Shown: positions 41,669 to 50,589, counted from the first letter of the stretch. The stretch: 64,000 bases of DNA from Ferrimonas sp. YFM (GCF_030296015.1 NZ_AP027368.1:3644839-3708838), one strand, 5' to 3'. Translations and numbers: made by a program. Notes: a model not told the origin generated them from the letters alone.

Positions 41669-44248
41669 ATGAACGCCCTGACCCTGACCCCTCCCCTGCT
41701 GAAACACCAGCTCGAACAGCACCGCCAACACCAGCAGCAAAAATTTGCCGAGGGGGAAGCCATCGGCATCCTCCTGGCGGAGCGCGCCGCCTTCATCGAT
41801 GCCATGCTGGTGCAGCTGTGGCAGGAACTGAACCTGGGGAACTGTCCTGTGGCCCTGGTGGCCGTTGGCGGCTATGGCCGGGGTGAACTGCATCCCAACT
41901 CCGACATCGACCTGCTGGTGCTCACCAGTGAGTGCTGCACCTCGGTGATGGAGGAGGCGATCGGCACCCTGCTCACCACCCTGTGGGACGCCAAGCTGGA
42001 CGTAGGCCACTCGGTGCGCACCGTGGAGGAGACCTTCAGCCAGGCCCAAGGGGACATCACCATCGCCACCAACCTGCTGGAGTCCAGGCTGCTCTGCGGC
42101 GACACCAGCCTGTTTCAGCAGCTGCACGCCAGGTTGGAGGATGAGACCTTCTGGCCGGTGGACCAGTTTTATCTGGCCAAGCGCGAAGAGCAGCGGGGTC
42201 GCCACAACCGTTTCTCCGCCTTCGACCTTGAGCCCAACATCAAATCCTGCCCTGGCGGGTTGCGGGACATTCAAACCATCACCTGGGTGGCCATTCGCCA
42301 CTTCAGCGCCGGCTGCCTGGCGGAGTTGGTCTCCCACGGCTTCCTGGCCAGGGAGGAGCTGGAGGAGCTCAATGCCTGCCGGGATTTCCTGTGGCGTCTG
42401 AGATTTGCCCTGCACCTGGCCGCCGGCCGGGCCGAGGACAAGCTGCTGTTTGACCACCAACCCAAGGTGGCCGAGCTGCTGGGCTATACCCAGGGCACCC
42501 AACTGCCGGTGGAGCAGATGATGAAGCGCTACTACCGCACCATACGTGCGGTACGGGAGCTCAACCAGATGCTGCTGCAGTTGTTCAAGCGGGAGGTGCT
42601 GCCTCAATTGGCGTTCAGCCAGCCCCTGCAGCCTCTGGACGAGGATTTCAGTCTGATGGGGCACTACATTACCGTGCGCCACGAGGGGGTGTTTGAGGAG
42701 CCGCATAAGATCCTGACCCTGTTCCACCATGCCGCCGTGCAGGAGGAGGTGGAAACCGTGGCCGCCCCCACCCTGAGGCTGCTGCGCAACGCCCGGCGCC
42801 GGCTTAAGCTGCCCCTGAGTGACCTGCCCCAGTGCCGGGAGCAGTTTATGGCGATATTGCGCCATCCGAGGGGGATCAAGGCGATCTCCCTGATGCACAG
42901 ACACGGCATCCTCTCCAGCTACATCCGCGCCTGGCAGCAGATCGTCGGTCAGATGCAGTTTGATCTCTTCCATGCCTACACCGTGGATGAGCACACCCAT
43001 CGATTGCTTCTGTTTATCGAACGATTCTCCGATCCCGCCCATAAGGAGATCTTCCCTCTGGGCTCGCTGCTGATCGACCAGTTACCCAAGAAGGGACTGC
43101 TGGTGCTGGCCGCCATCTTCCACGACATCGCCAAGGGGCGGGGCGGAGACCACAGCGAGCTGGGTTCCGACGATGCCCTTAAGTTCTGCCATCTGCACAA
43201 CCTCAACGATCATGACGGCCGACTGGTGGCCTGGCTGGTACGCAACCACCTGCTGATGTCGGTCACCGCTCAGCGCCGCGACATCAATGATCCCGAGGTG
43301 GTGCGGGAGTTCGCCGAAAACGTCAGTGATCTCACCAGGTTAAGCTACCTTTACTGCCTGACCGTGGCCGATATCTGCGCCACCAATGACAACCTGTGGA
43401 ACAGCTGGAAAGGCTCCCTGCTCAGCCAGCTGTACCACAGCACCCGCGGCATGCTGCTCGGGGGACTGGAGAAGCCGGTGGACACCCGGGGCAAGATCCG
43501 GGAAAACCAAAACAAGGTATTGCACCAGCTAGGAAAAATGGGGCTGGAGGAGGCGGATGTCTCGCCACTTTGGCAGCGCTTCAGCGCCGACTACTTCCTG
43601 CGCTTTACCCCGGCCCAGGTGTTCCATCACACCCAGGCACTGCTGACCCGCCAGGACGACCAACCCCTGGTGGAGATGGTGGAGCACGAAGCCAGTGGCG
43701 GCACCGAACTCTTCGTCTACTGCCGGGACAGGGCGGGCCTGTTCGCCACCCTGATGGCGGTGTTCGACGGCAAGAACATCACGGTGCACGACGCCCAGAT
43801 CTTCACCTCCAGGGATGGGTTTGCCCTGGACAGCTTCATCATCCTGGAGCAGGACGGCAGCGCCATCAGTCACCCATCACGAATCAACAGTCTGCGCAAT
43901 GCCATCGTCCGGGCCCTGCTGGCCCCCATGCCGGCAAAAGTACGACAGCGGCCATTGCCAAGGCGGATGCGACAGTTTAAGGTTCGTACAGAGGTGAACT
44001 TCCTTCCGGCCAAGCGCAAGCAGGGTTCGATGGTGGAGATCATCTCCTTGGATTCTCCCGGCCTGCTGGCCCGAATCGGTCAGGTTGTGGATCAGTGTGG
44101 CCTCATTGTGCACTCCGCTAAGATCACCACCGTGGGTGAAAAAGCTGAAGATCTCTTCATGCTGGCTAACCCGGACGGTGCCGCCCTGACCCCGGAACAG
44201 CAAAGCCACTTCCGGGAATCCCTAACCCAAGCATTAACCACCGAATAG
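41669..44248 (+). CDS. glnD: Bifunctional uridylyltransferase/uridylyl-removing enzyme GlnD
   Basis: 859 aa glutamine sensor that uridylylates PII proteins when glutamine is low and removes UMP when it is high. Domains in order: nucleotidyltransferase with VALVAVGGYGRGELHPNSDIDLLVL (about 70-95), helical linker, HD hydrolase with LAAIFHDIAKGRGGDHSELG (about 480), and two ACT domains at the C-terminus (DRAGLFATLMAVFDGKNITVHDAQI; DSPGLLARIGQVVDQCGLIVHSAKI) that bind glutamine. All catalytic residues look intact. It links nitrogen status to the central pathway; dapD starts 15 bases on. Confidence 0.97.
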   Translation: MNALTLTPPLLKHQLEQHRQHQQQKFAEGEAIGILLAERAAFIDAMLVQLWQELNLGNCPVALVAVGGYGRGELHPNSDIDLLVLTSECCTSVMEEAIGTLLTTLWDAKLDVGHSVRTVEETFSQAQGDITIATNLLESRLLCGDTSLFQQLHARLEDETFWPVDQFYLAKREEQRGRHNRFSAFDLEPNIKSCPGGLRDIQTITWVAIRHFSAGCLAELVSHGFLAREELEELNACRDFLWRLRFALHLAAGRAEDKLLFDHQPKVAELLGYTQGTQLPVEQMMKRYYRTIRAVRELNQMLLQLFKREVLPQLAFSQPLQPLDEDFSLMGHYITVRHEGVFEEPHKILTLFHHAAVQEEVETVAAPTLRLLRNARRRLKLPLSDLPQCREQFMAILRHPRGIKAISLMHRHGILSSYIRAWQQIVGQMQFDLFHAYTVDEHTHRLLLFIERFSDPAHKEIFPLGSLLIDQLPKKGLLVLAAIFHDIAKGRGGDHSELGSDDALKFCHLHNLNDHDGRLVAWLVRNHLLMSVTAQRRDINDPEVVREFAENVSDLTRLSYLYCLTVADICATNDNLWNSWKGSLLSQLYHSTRGMLLGGLEKPVDTRGKIRENQNKVLHQLGKMGLEEADVSPLWQRFSADYFLRFTPAQVFHHTQALLTRQDDQPLVEMVEHEASGGTELFVYCRDRAGLFATLMAVFDGKNITVHDAQIFTSRDGFALDSFIILEQDGSAISHPSRINSLRNAIVRALLAPMPAKVRQRPLPRRMRQFKVRTEVNFLPAKRKQGSMVEIISLDSPGLLARIGQVVDQCGLIVHSAKITTVGEKAEDLFMLANPDGAALTPEQQSHFRESLTQALTTE

Positions 44249-44263
44249 CAGAGGATTAATTCG

Positions 44264-45088
44264 ATGACCGAACTGCAACAACGCATTGAAGCCGCTTTTG
44301 AGCGCCGCGCCGACATCACCCCAGCCAATGCCGACGCCGCCCTGGTTCAGGACGTGAAACACGCCCTGGATCTGCTGGATAAAGGCCAGGCCCGCGTTGC
44401 AGAGAAACAGAACGGTCAGTGGGTGGTGAATGAGTGGCTGAAGAAAGCGGTACTGCTCTCCTTCCGCCTGTTCGACAACCAGGTGATGGAGGGCGGCGAG
44501 ACCCGCTACTTCGACAAGGTGCCCATGAAGTTCGCCGACTACGACGATGCCCGTTTCCGTCAGGAAAGCATCCGCGTGGTGCCGCCCGCCACCGTGCGTC
44601 AGGGCGCCTTTGTTGGCCGCAACACCGTACTGATGCCCTCCTACGTCAACATTGGCGCCTACGTCGATGAAGGCACCATGGTGGACACCTGGGCCACCGT
44701 GGGCTCCTGTGCTCAGATTGGTAAGAACGTGCACCTCTCCGGCGGTGTTGGCATCGGCGGCGTTCTGGAGCCCCTGCAGGCCAGCCCCACCATCATCGAG
44801 GACAACTGCTTCATCGGTGCCCGTTCCGAAGTGGTGGAAGGCGTCATCGTCGAGGAGGGCTCCGTCATCTCCATGGGCGTTTACCTGGGCCAGAGCACCC
44901 GCATCTATGACCGTGAAACCGGTGAAGTTCACTACGGCCGCGTGCCTGCCGGCTCCGTGGTCGTCTCCGGCACCCTGCCCTCCTCCGATGGCTCCTGTAA
45001 CCTGTACGCGGCCATCATCGTGAAGAAGGTGGACGCCAAGACCCGCTCCAAGGTGGGCATCAACGAGCTGCTGCGCAGCGCTGAATAA
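44264..45088 (+). CDS. dapD: Tetrahydrodipicolinate N-succinyltransferase
   Basis: 274 aa, the same length as E. coli DapD. It succinylates tetrahydrodipicolinate in the succinylase branch of lysine and diaminopimelate synthesis. The N-terminal alpha domain is followed by a left-handed beta-helix: [51 protein letters not shown], then [36 protein letters not shown]. The ribosome site is AGAGGA. No lysine riboswitch precedes this gene, unlike the NhaC-family gene at 5911. Confidence 0.98.
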   Translation: MTELQQRIEAAFERRADITPANADAALVQDVKHALDLLDKGQARVAEKQNGQWVVNEWLKKAVLLSFRLFDNQVMEGGETRYFDKVPMKFADYDDARFRQESIRVVPPATVRQGAFVGRNTVLMPSYVNIGAYVDEGTMVDTWATVGSCAQIGKNVHLSGGVGIGGVLEPLQASPTIIEDNCFIGARSEVVEGVIVEEGSVISMGVYLGQSTRIYDRETGEVHYGRVPAGSVVVSGTLPSSDGSCNLYAAIIVKKVDAKTRSKVGINELLRSAE

Positions 45089-45132
45089 GCCACGCAGAGC
45101 AAAAAACGGTCCTAAAAGGCCGTGCCCCTGAC

Positions 45133-45160
45133 AAAAAGCCCGCTTAAGCGGGCTTTTTTT
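45133..45160 (+). terminator. Terminator of map-glnD-dapD
   Basis: AAAAAGCCCGCTTAAGCGGG (45133-45152), a self-complementary 10-bp-plus stem, is followed by CTTTTTTT. Confidence 0.95.
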
Positions 45161-45350
45161 GTTTCAGTGCAGACACACTTTTCTCAGGCTTTTCTCACCC
45201 AAATGAACCACCTCCATCTTTCTGGCCGTCTGGCCGCAATCAGGGACACACCCTTTTACCCTTTGTAACCACCTGAACATACCTGAGCCACCATGCTTAG
45301 TGGGACACGATCACCCCCAATCACCCCTGGGATATACCAAGGAGAAAGGA

Positions 45351-45692
45351 ATGAAAGCACTGACTCTTACCGCCGCCGCCCTGGGTATGGCCCTCGCTCT
45401 GCCCGCACAGGCGGCCATGACCTCCGCCATGGAGCAGTCATTGATCGCCACCTGCAAAGCCTCACTCTCCAACAGCCGTCTCACCTTCCACAACACCATG
45501 AAAGTGTACCGGGTCAATCCCTACCGGGTGCTGGACAAGCTGGTGTGCAACGGCGATGACGTGGCCACTTTTGCCGAAGTAAATGGGGCCGACAAGGTTG
45601 CCAATCTGATCAGAGACCGCTACTACGAAGGTCAGGTGACCATTCAGGATATCGCCTTCAATGGCCAGCGGCTGGAAGTCTGGTTTGACTAA
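45351..45692 (+). CDS. DUF3718 family exported protein
   Basis: 113 aa. A signal peptide (MKALTLTAAALGMALALPAQA) is followed by a small mature domain with two cysteines (IATCKASL and KLVCNGDD) that could form a disulfide. The pattern fits DUF3718, a family common in Shewanella and relatives and of unknown role. The ribosome site AAGGAGAAAGGA fixes the ATG. It is monocistronic, with about 190 bp of upstream DNA after the dapD terminator. Function unknown; location probably periplasmic. Confidence 0.75.
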   Translation: MKALTLTAAALGMALALPAQAAMTSAMEQSLIATCKASLSNSRLTFHNTMKVYRVNPYRVLDKLVCNGDDVATFAEVNGADKVANLIRDRYYEGQVTIQDIAFNGQRLEVWFD

Positions 45693-45715
45693 AAAAGACA
45701 AGCGATAGGGTAAGA

Positions 45716-45737
45716 GAAGCCGCTGCACAGCGGCTTC
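45716..45737. terminator. Hairpin between convergent DUF3718 and PTS genes
   Basis: GAAGCCGCTG-CA-CAGCGGCTTC is a perfect 10-bp stem. The T-tracts are poor on both strands (GTTCATTC; TCTCTT), so termination may be partial. Confidence 0.6.
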
Positions 45738-45754
45738 GTTCATTCACACCCATG

Positions 45755-47170
45755 TCAGGCGCGCAGCAACAGTTCCTGCATCTCCCCCCGCAGCTTCTCA
45801 GCCTGGGGGCCAAACACCACCTGGACACCATCGCCGATCACCACCACTCCCTTGGCGCCAAGCTGCTTGAGTTGGGGTTCCTTGACCATGGCGGCCTGAT
45901 GGACACTCACCCGAAGGCGGGTCAGACAGGCATCCAGATCCCGGATATTGTCCCCGCCGCCCAGGGCGCTGAGCACCTCCTCGGCGCTGATCTCCTCTTT
46001 GGCCTCGTGGGGGGTTCGCCCCGGAGTCGGCAGATTAAAGCGGGTGATCACAAAGCTGAACAGGAAATAGTAGGCCACCCCGTAGAGGATCCCCAGCACC
46101 CAGAACCAGATGTCGTTGCGGGAGAGGTGGTAGAACAGGCTAAAGTCCAGCAGCCCCTGGGAGAACACCAGCCCGTGGTGGAAATCCACGGCGATGGCCA
46201 GCACATAGGCCAGGCCGGTCAGCAGGGCGTGCACCAGATAGAGCAGCGGCGCCACAAACAGGAAGACAAACTCCACAGGCTCGGTAACACCGGTGATGGC
46301 GCAGGTCAGTCCGGCGGAGAACATCACCCCCGCGGTCTGGGTGCGCTGATTGACATCGGCACAGCGCCAGATGGCCAGGGCCGCCGCCGGCAACCCCCAC
46401 ACCTTCACCAGATAGCCTCCCGCCAGGTGTCCGGCATCGGGATCTCCCGCCAGGAAGCGCCCCACCTCGCCCTGAATCAGGTAGCCGGCAGGGGTGGAGA
46501 AGCTGCCCACCTCGTAGTAGAACGGCAGGTTCCAGATATGATGCAGCCCCAGAGGGATCAGCAGTCGCTCCACCAGACCATAGACTCCCCAGGCCAGCAT
46601 CGGTTGCTGATACACCACCCAGTGAGAGACCTTATCCAGCAGCAGGGTCATCCAGGGCCAGAGACTGGCCATCAACAGCCCCAGCAGGATGGCCGCAGGC
46701 ACATTGGCCAGAGGCACCAGCCGGCGACCGGCGAAGAAGCCGAGAAACTCCGGCAGTTCGGCCCGGTAGCAGCGGCGGTACACCATAGAGGTCACCGCCC
46801 CGCTGAGGACGCCCCCCAGGGCGCCGGTATTGAGCGTCGACATCCCCAGCACCGTGCTGGTCTCCCAGCCATACACCTGGGCCAGCACCGACATGGTGGC
46901 CAGCATCACCCCATAGCCAATGACCGCCGACACCGAGGCGGAACCGTCCTGATGACAGAAAGAGAGGGCGATGGCCATGGCGAACAGCAGGGGCAGAAGG
47001 CTGAAGATCACCGAGCCGGTCTGCAGCAGCAAACTCTGCACCACCTCGGGGAAGATACCCAGAGGGCTGGTGCCCAACCCCAACAGGAGACCCGCAGCCG
47101 GCAGCACCGCCACCGGCACCATCAGGGCCTTACCGACCCTTTGCAGACTGCGGAACCAGCTTTTGGTCAT
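45755..47170 (-). CDS. PTS sugar transporter EIIBC, glucose/N-acetylglucosamine type
   Basis: 471 aa. Residues 1-370 are the EIIC channel (RVGKALMVPVAVLPAAGLLLGLG, then the conserved ITGVTEPVEFVFLFVAPLLYLVHALLTG). Residues about 395-471 are EIIB with the phosphorylated Cys in NIRDLDACLTRLRV. No EIIA domain or gene is adjacent, so phosphate must come from a separate EIIA such as Crr. PTS families of this type carry glucose, N-acetylglucosamine or maltose; the substrate cannot be set from sequence. The ATG at 47170 has GAGGGG before it. It is transcribed with, or just after, yqcA. Confidence 0.88.
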   Translation of the reverse strand: MTKSWFRSLQRVGKALMVPVAVLPAAGLLLGLGTSPLGIFPEVVQSLLLQTGSVIFSLLPLLFAMAIALSFCHQDGSASVSAVIGYGVMLATMSVLAQVYGWETSTVLGMSTLNTGALGGVLSGAVTSMVYRRCYRAELPEFLGFFAGRRLVPLANVPAAILLGLLMASLWPWMTLLLDKVSHWVVYQQPMLAWGVYGLVERLLIPLGLHHIWNLPFYYEVGSFSTPAGYLIQGEVGRFLAGDPDAGHLAGGYLVKVWGLPAAALAIWRCADVNQRTQTAGVMFSAGLTCAITGVTEPVEFVFLFVAPLLYLVHALLTGLAYVLAIAVDFHHGLVFSQGLLDFSLFYHLSRNDIWFWVLGILYGVAYYFLFSFVITRFNLPTPGRTPHEAKEEISAEEVLSALGGGDNIRDLDACLTRLRVSVHQAAMVKEPQLKQLGAKGVVVIGDGVQVVFGPQAEKLRGEMQELLLRA

Positions 47171-47180
47171 AACCCCTCGA

Positions 47181-47651
47181 CTACGCCTCGACCAGTGCCT
47201 CGCAGAGCTGTCTCTGCCAGGACTCCACCCAGGGCAGAGCCACCTGCTCGGGCTCCATGGTCTCGCAGGCATCGATCTGCAGACGCTCTCCGATGCGCAC
47301 GGCGGTCAGTTCGGCGAGCAGCTCATCGAACTGGCGCCCGGCACCACAGAAGGTGTCTCCGTAGCTGGAGTCACCCAGGGCAATCACGCCGTAGCGCAAC
47401 TTGGGCACCAGGGGAAACTGCTCGTTGAGAGAAAGGAAAAGGGGAAGCAGGTTGTCGGGAAGGTCGCCGCTGCCTGTGGTGGAGGTCACCACCAGCCAGG
47501 CGTCGCTGCCCTCCGCCAGCAGTTGATCCGCAGACTGGGCATCACTGATGGCAGCCTGATGGCCTTGTACCTGCAGAGCCTGACATACCTGCTCCGCCGT
47601 GAACTCGGCTCCACCATACACCGACCCCACTAACACACTGATCCTGGCCAT
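47181..47651 (-). CDS. yqcA: Flavodoxin YqcA (MioC-like)
   Basis: 156 aa short-chain flavodoxin binding FMN. The phosphate loop is VGSVYGGAEFTAEQV. The isoalloxazine loops are VTSTTGSGDLPDNLLPLF and YGVIALGDSSYGDTFCGAGRQFDELL. The overall match is to the YqcA branch, and the gene order yqcA-truC-yqcC is as in E. coli, which separates it from MioC. Its redox partner is unknown. It lies 10 bases before the PTS gene on the same strand, an unusual pairing. Confidence 0.88.
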   Translation of the reverse strand: MARISVLVGSVYGGAEFTAEQVCQALQVQGHQAAISDAQSADQLLAEGSDAWLVVTSTTGSGDLPDNLLPLFLSLNEQFPLVPKLRYGVIALGDSSYGDTFCGAGRQFDELLAELTAVRIGERLQIDACETMEPEQVALPWVESWQRQLCEALVEA

Positions 47652-47673
47652 CGAACTACATCCTGTTAATGAC

Positions 47674-47706
47674 TTGATAAATTCCCAATTCCACCTTACT
47701 GTAAGG
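47674..47706 (+). promoter_or_regulatory. Candidate promoter with overlapping palindrome
   Basis: TTGATA (47674-47679), a 17-bp spacer and TACTGT (47697-47702) form a fair sigma-70 promoter. CCTTACTGTAAGG (47694-47706), a 13-bp palindrome, covers the -10 and could be an operator. It points at the small ORF at 47744. Confidence 0.45.
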
Positions 47707-47743
47707 ACCGAAAAGGCGCAACAACCGCGCCAACGGAGGCAGG

Positions 47744-47893
47744 ATGCAGTTCCGTCAGAGAGTACGTCGTACTCATCACAGGATTCACGTCAAGCGGCAG
47801 CGTATCCGCCGCCTGACCTATTTCACCCACACCCATATGGAGCGCCTGGGCTCCCTGCCTCAATCCGCCCCCAGCGGCTCCAAAAGGCGATAA
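47744..47893 (+). CDS. Small arginine-rich protein, unrecognised
   Basis: 49 codons: begins MQFRQRVRRTHHRIHVKR and ends SGSKRR. About a quarter of the residues are Arg, with many His and Lys, so it is very basic and could bind nucleic acid. Support: a perfect GGAGG ribosome site four bases from the ATG, a promoter-like sequence 40 bp upstream, and its place on the plus strand between two minus-strand genes. Against: it is short, resembles no family I know, and its last 34 bases run antisense over the 3' end of truC. It could be a chance ORF. Confidence 0.45.
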   Translation: MQFRQRVRRTHHRIHVKRQRIRRLTYFTHTHMERLGSLPQSAPSGSKRR

Positions 47894-48618
47894 GCCTGCT
47901 GCTCTGTTGACCAGCCAAATGCCTCGAACAGGCGCAGCCACTCCTCCTCCAGCTTAGTCTCCAACTCGATGCGCTCTCCGGTCACCGGATGATCGAAGCA
48001 CAAAGCCTTGGCCAATAACCACAGACGCTGCACCCCGAAATGATCCCGGTAGAACTTGTTATGGCGTCCGTCGCCATGGCTGGTGTCGCCGATAATGGGA
48101 TGGCGCAGGTGCGCCATATGGCGGCGCAGCTGATGCTTGCGACCGGTCAGCGGCTTCATCGCCACCAGGGTATAACGGCAACTGTCGTAACGTCCGACCG
48201 GATAGGGCAGCTCCACCCGATGAAGAGGACGATAACAGGTGACCGCTTCCTGAGCCTCCTTATCCTGATCCGCCTGGGCGTCGGCGATCTTATCCAGCTC
48301 CTCCTTCAGAGGGTAATCCAGCTCTCCCCCCTCATTGAGGTACCCCCTGACCAGGGCCAGATACTCTTTGTGGATACCGCGCTCGGCAAACTGGGGCTGC
48401 ATAATTCGGGCAATCTCTGCGGACTTGCCAAACAGCAGGATGCCCGACGTGGGCCGGTCCAACCGGTGCAGCGGGTACACATGACACCCCACCTGATCCC
48501 GAACCATCTGCATGGCAAACTCGGTTTCCCGCTTAGCCAACCAGCTGCGGTGCACCAGCAGGCCACTGGGTTTGTGCACCGCCACCAGATGCTCATCTTC
48601 AAACAGAATCTCAAGCAT
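47860..48618 (-). CDS. truC: tRNA pseudouridine(65) synthase TruC
   Basis: 252 aa RluA-family pseudouridine synthase that modifies U65 in the acceptor stem of some tRNAs. The catalytic Asp is in YPLHRLDRPTSGILLFGKS. Other family motifs are LVAVHKPSGLLVHRS, MKPLTGRKHQLRRHMAHLRHPIIGDTSHGDGRHN and LLAKALCFDHP. The ATG at 48618 (MLEILFED) overlaps the end of yqcC by eight bases. The yqcC-truC-yqcA order is conserved with E. coli. Confidence 0.94.
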   Translation of the reverse strand: MLEILFEDEHLVAVHKPSGLLVHRSWLAKRETEFAMQMVRDQVGCHVYPLHRLDRPTSGILLFGKSAEIARIMQPQFAERGIHKEYLALVRGYLNEGGELDYPLKEELDKIADAQADQDKEAQEAVTCYRPLHRVELPYPVGRYDSCRYTLVAMKPLTGRKHQLRRHMAHLRHPIIGDTSHGDGRHNKFYRDHFGVQRLWLLAKALCFDHPVTGERIELETKLEEEWLRLFEAFGWSTEQQAYRLLEPLGAD

Positions 48619-48931
48619 CTTGTGCCTCACTCATCAGGGAGTCCAGCTTCGACAACAGGGCAATCACCTCGTCACGGCCCGCCAGGGCCTCTTCCGCCAT
48701 GGGCGCCACCGCCACCTTGGTGGGCAAAGGCGCCCCGGCGTCCAGCAGGGCAAACAGCCTGGGCAGGTAGATAAACTGAAGCCACTGCTCAAACCTCAGG
48801 GTGTCCACGGCAAAGGGCTGAGTACTGGCCAGCGCCTGGGCCGGCACCGGCTCAGACTGCCACAAGCCATCTTGAATCAATTGCGCCTGCAACCGCTCAA
48901 GCTCGCGGCGAACCGCCATCTTCAGGGTCAT
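48611..48931 (-). CDS. yqcC: YqcC family protein (DUF446)
   Basis: 106 aa small acidic helical protein. The conserved block is LGLWQ-type residues followed by FAVDTLRFEQWLQFIYLPRLFALLDAGAPLPTKVAVAPMAEEAL. Its function is unknown. It is nearly always linked to truC and, in enterobacteria, lies next to csrB and syd; in this window both are also near. It overlaps truC, so it is co-translated. The promoter must lie in the 110-bp gap shared with the divergent DUF3549 gene. Confidence 0.88.
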   Translation of the reverse strand: MTLKMAVRRELERLQAQLIQDGLWQSEPVPAQALASTQPFAVDTLRFEQWLQFIYLPRLFALLDAGAPLPTKVAVAPMAEEALAGRDEVIALLSKLDSLMSEAQDA

Positions 48932-48965
48932 CTCTCACTCCCGGGGATCAAATGGTGCGGAATCA

Positions 48966-48994
48966 TACCATCGGATTCTGCTTGCCCCTATAAT
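48966..48994 (+). promoter_or_regulatory. Candidate promoter of the DUF3549-DUF3301 genes
   Basis: A perfect -10, TATAAT (48989-48994), has only a weak -35, TACCAT, at 17 bp. An inverted pair ATGGT/ACCAT overlaps the -35. It is divergent from yqcC. Confidence 0.5.
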
Positions 48995-49041
48995 AGCGCG
49001 CTCAATTGCTTTACAGCCGTGCCAGAAACCAGAGAGCGCTC

Positions 49042-50058
49042 ATGGAAAACATCACCACTTTGCATCAGTTCCTCCAGGCCGCAGGGGTCCAGTATCAGGT
49101 ATTCGACCTGGGACGCCGGGTGGTTCCCCTGGATCCCATCGAGTTTGCCCAGGTGGAGGCGACCCAAAGCCCCTACCCCTATCCCCGCAGCGGCCATGCC
49201 TGGCTTGGGGTACTGTTCTGGAATCCGGCCCTGTCCCAGGACCACTACATCTGGTTCATCAAGCTGCCCCTGGATGAGCGTGGCCTGCTGAACCCCGCCG
49301 CCCGCAGCCAGTTTCTGCAGACCGTGGTGGACGCCCTGGGCAAGGACCCCACCGCCCCCATGACCCAGGAGCAGCAGGAACAGCTCAAGAGTAACCCCTT
49401 TATCTTTCAGCCCAGTCAGGACAAGCTGGCGGTGTTCCATGCCCGCATCAATGCCCAGCTGGCCCGCCCCGCCTCCATCTATTACGAACACTGCCAAAGC
49501 TACCTGAAAGGTCAGTTGGGCTGGGACAACTGGCAGCAGCTGGGCCTGCAGGGACTGGCGGACAACCTGGCCCGTCTCAGCCTGGCGCAACGGGAGGAGG
49601 AGCTGCCGGTGGCCATCGGCCAGATGCCCCCAGAACCCCTGGCCGCCTTTGCCTCAGTGGCGGAGCACTTCCCCTGCTCACCCCAGATGGCCAAAGCCTG
49701 GCTGACCCTGATGGGAGAGGGGGATCACGACGCCATCAACCAGATGGCCCTGCGCGGATTGGCTGGACACAAAGCGTCCCTGACCAAGGCGATCGAGCTG
49801 GCCCTGCCCCAGGCCAGCGCCGACACTCTGGTGGTGATCGCCGCCCGCTGTTGGGAGGCCTTGACCCACCCGCCTCTGCTCAAGGCCTACCTGACCCGAC
49901 TGGCAAAACTGGACAAAACCCTGTTCGTAGCTCTTTACTCTGATCTGGTTTCCATGCCAACGTTACGTCAACAGGTTTTAAGTGTCCTGAGGGACCCCGA
50001 GCGGGATCAGGCCCTGGCGGAAGCCATCGGCCACCTCATGCAAAGTGTTAAGGCGTAG
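49042..50058 (+). CDS. DUF3549 family protein
   Basis: 338 aa soluble protein with no signal peptide or membrane segment. It has the conserved N-terminus TTLHQFLQAAGVQYQVFDLGRRVVPLDPIEFAQVEATQSPYPYP and HAWLGVLFWN, the DUF3549 pattern found in Shewanella, Vibrio and Pseudomonas. The C-terminal half is helical and repeat-like (LAGHKASLTKAIELALPQASADTLVVIAARCWEAL), resembling HEAT-type packing. Function unknown. It is followed after three bases by a DUF3301 gene, the usual pairing. ATG 49042 is chosen because the conserved part begins there. Confidence 0.8.
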   Translation: MENITTLHQFLQAAGVQYQVFDLGRRVVPLDPIEFAQVEATQSPYPYPRSGHAWLGVLFWNPALSQDHYIWFIKLPLDERGLLNPAARSQFLQTVVDALGKDPTAPMTQEQQEQLKSNPFIFQPSQDKLAVFHARINAQLARPASIYYEHCQSYLKGQLGWDNWQQLGLQGLADNLARLSLAQREEELPVAIGQMPPEPLAAFASVAEHFPCSPQMAKAWLTLMGEGDHDAINQMALRGLAGHKASLTKAIELALPQASADTLVVIAARCWEALTHPPLLKAYLTRLAKLDKTLFVALYSDLVSMPTLRQQVLSVLRDPERDQALAEAIGHLMQSVKA

Positions 50059-50061
50059 GGA

Positions 50062-50478
50062 ATGTTGAATCTCACCGATCTTATTCTGGGACTGGTGGTG
50101 TGCGGAATCGCCGCCATCTTCTGGCAGCTGAGGCAGATCTCCGAGATCGCCGAATTTCATGCCAAGCGGGTCTGCCAAAAACGGCGTCTGCAGTGGGTCA
50201 GCACCGCCAGAGTGCGCGCCCGTCTGGGCTTTATTGCCGGCCAGGGGCTGGGGTGGAACACCCGCTATCAGTGTGAGTTCTCCACCGATGGCATGAACCG
50301 GCTGCACGCCACTGTGGTGATGAGCGGCAAGAAGCTCAAGGATGTGGAGATGCCCTTCTACCCTGAGCCCGAGTGGCAAGAGGTGCCTCAAAGCAAAGGA
50401 CGCATCGGCGGTTGCGGCGGAGGCCGTGCACCGGCCTCCAATTGCTCCAGCGGCAGCTGCTCCAGTGGTTGCAAGTAG
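50062..50478 (+). CDS. DUF3301 family membrane-anchored protein with Cys-rich tail
   Basis: 138 aa. Residues 5-24 are one transmembrane helix (LTDLILGLVVCGIAAIFWQL). The middle domain carries KRRLQWVSTARVRARLG and FSTDGMNRLHATVVMSGKKLKDVEMPFYPEP, typical of DUF3301. The last 25 residues are Gly/Ser/Cys-rich with five cysteines (GGCGGGRAPASNC, SGSCSSGCK). That tail could bind metal or form disulfides and I do not know it as part of the family. It is probably a cytosol-facing protein partner of the DUF3549 product. A terminator follows. Confidence 0.78.
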   Translation: MLNLTDLILGLVVCGIAAIFWQLRQISEIAEFHAKRVCQKRRLQWVSTARVRARLGFIAGQGLGWNTRYQCEFSTDGMNRLHATVVMSGKKLKDVEMPFYPEPEWQEVPQSKGRIGGCGGGRAPASNCSSGSCSSGCK

Positions 50479-50491
50479 CCTAAAAAGCAAT

Positions 50492-50522
50492 AAAAAAGCC
50501 TGACGCGAGTCAGGCTTTTTTA
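50492..50522 (+). terminator. Terminator of DUF3549-DUF3301
   Basis: AAAAAAGCCTGAC-GCGA-GTCAGGCTTTTTT is a perfect 13-bp stem including A/T tails. It also gives a T-tract on the minus strand. Confidence 0.95.
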
Positions 50523-50589
50523 TTGCGGCTTCCTTTGGCCAGCCTCAACGGAGAGAATCTCTGACCCCGGGGCGATACTTTTTGAAACC

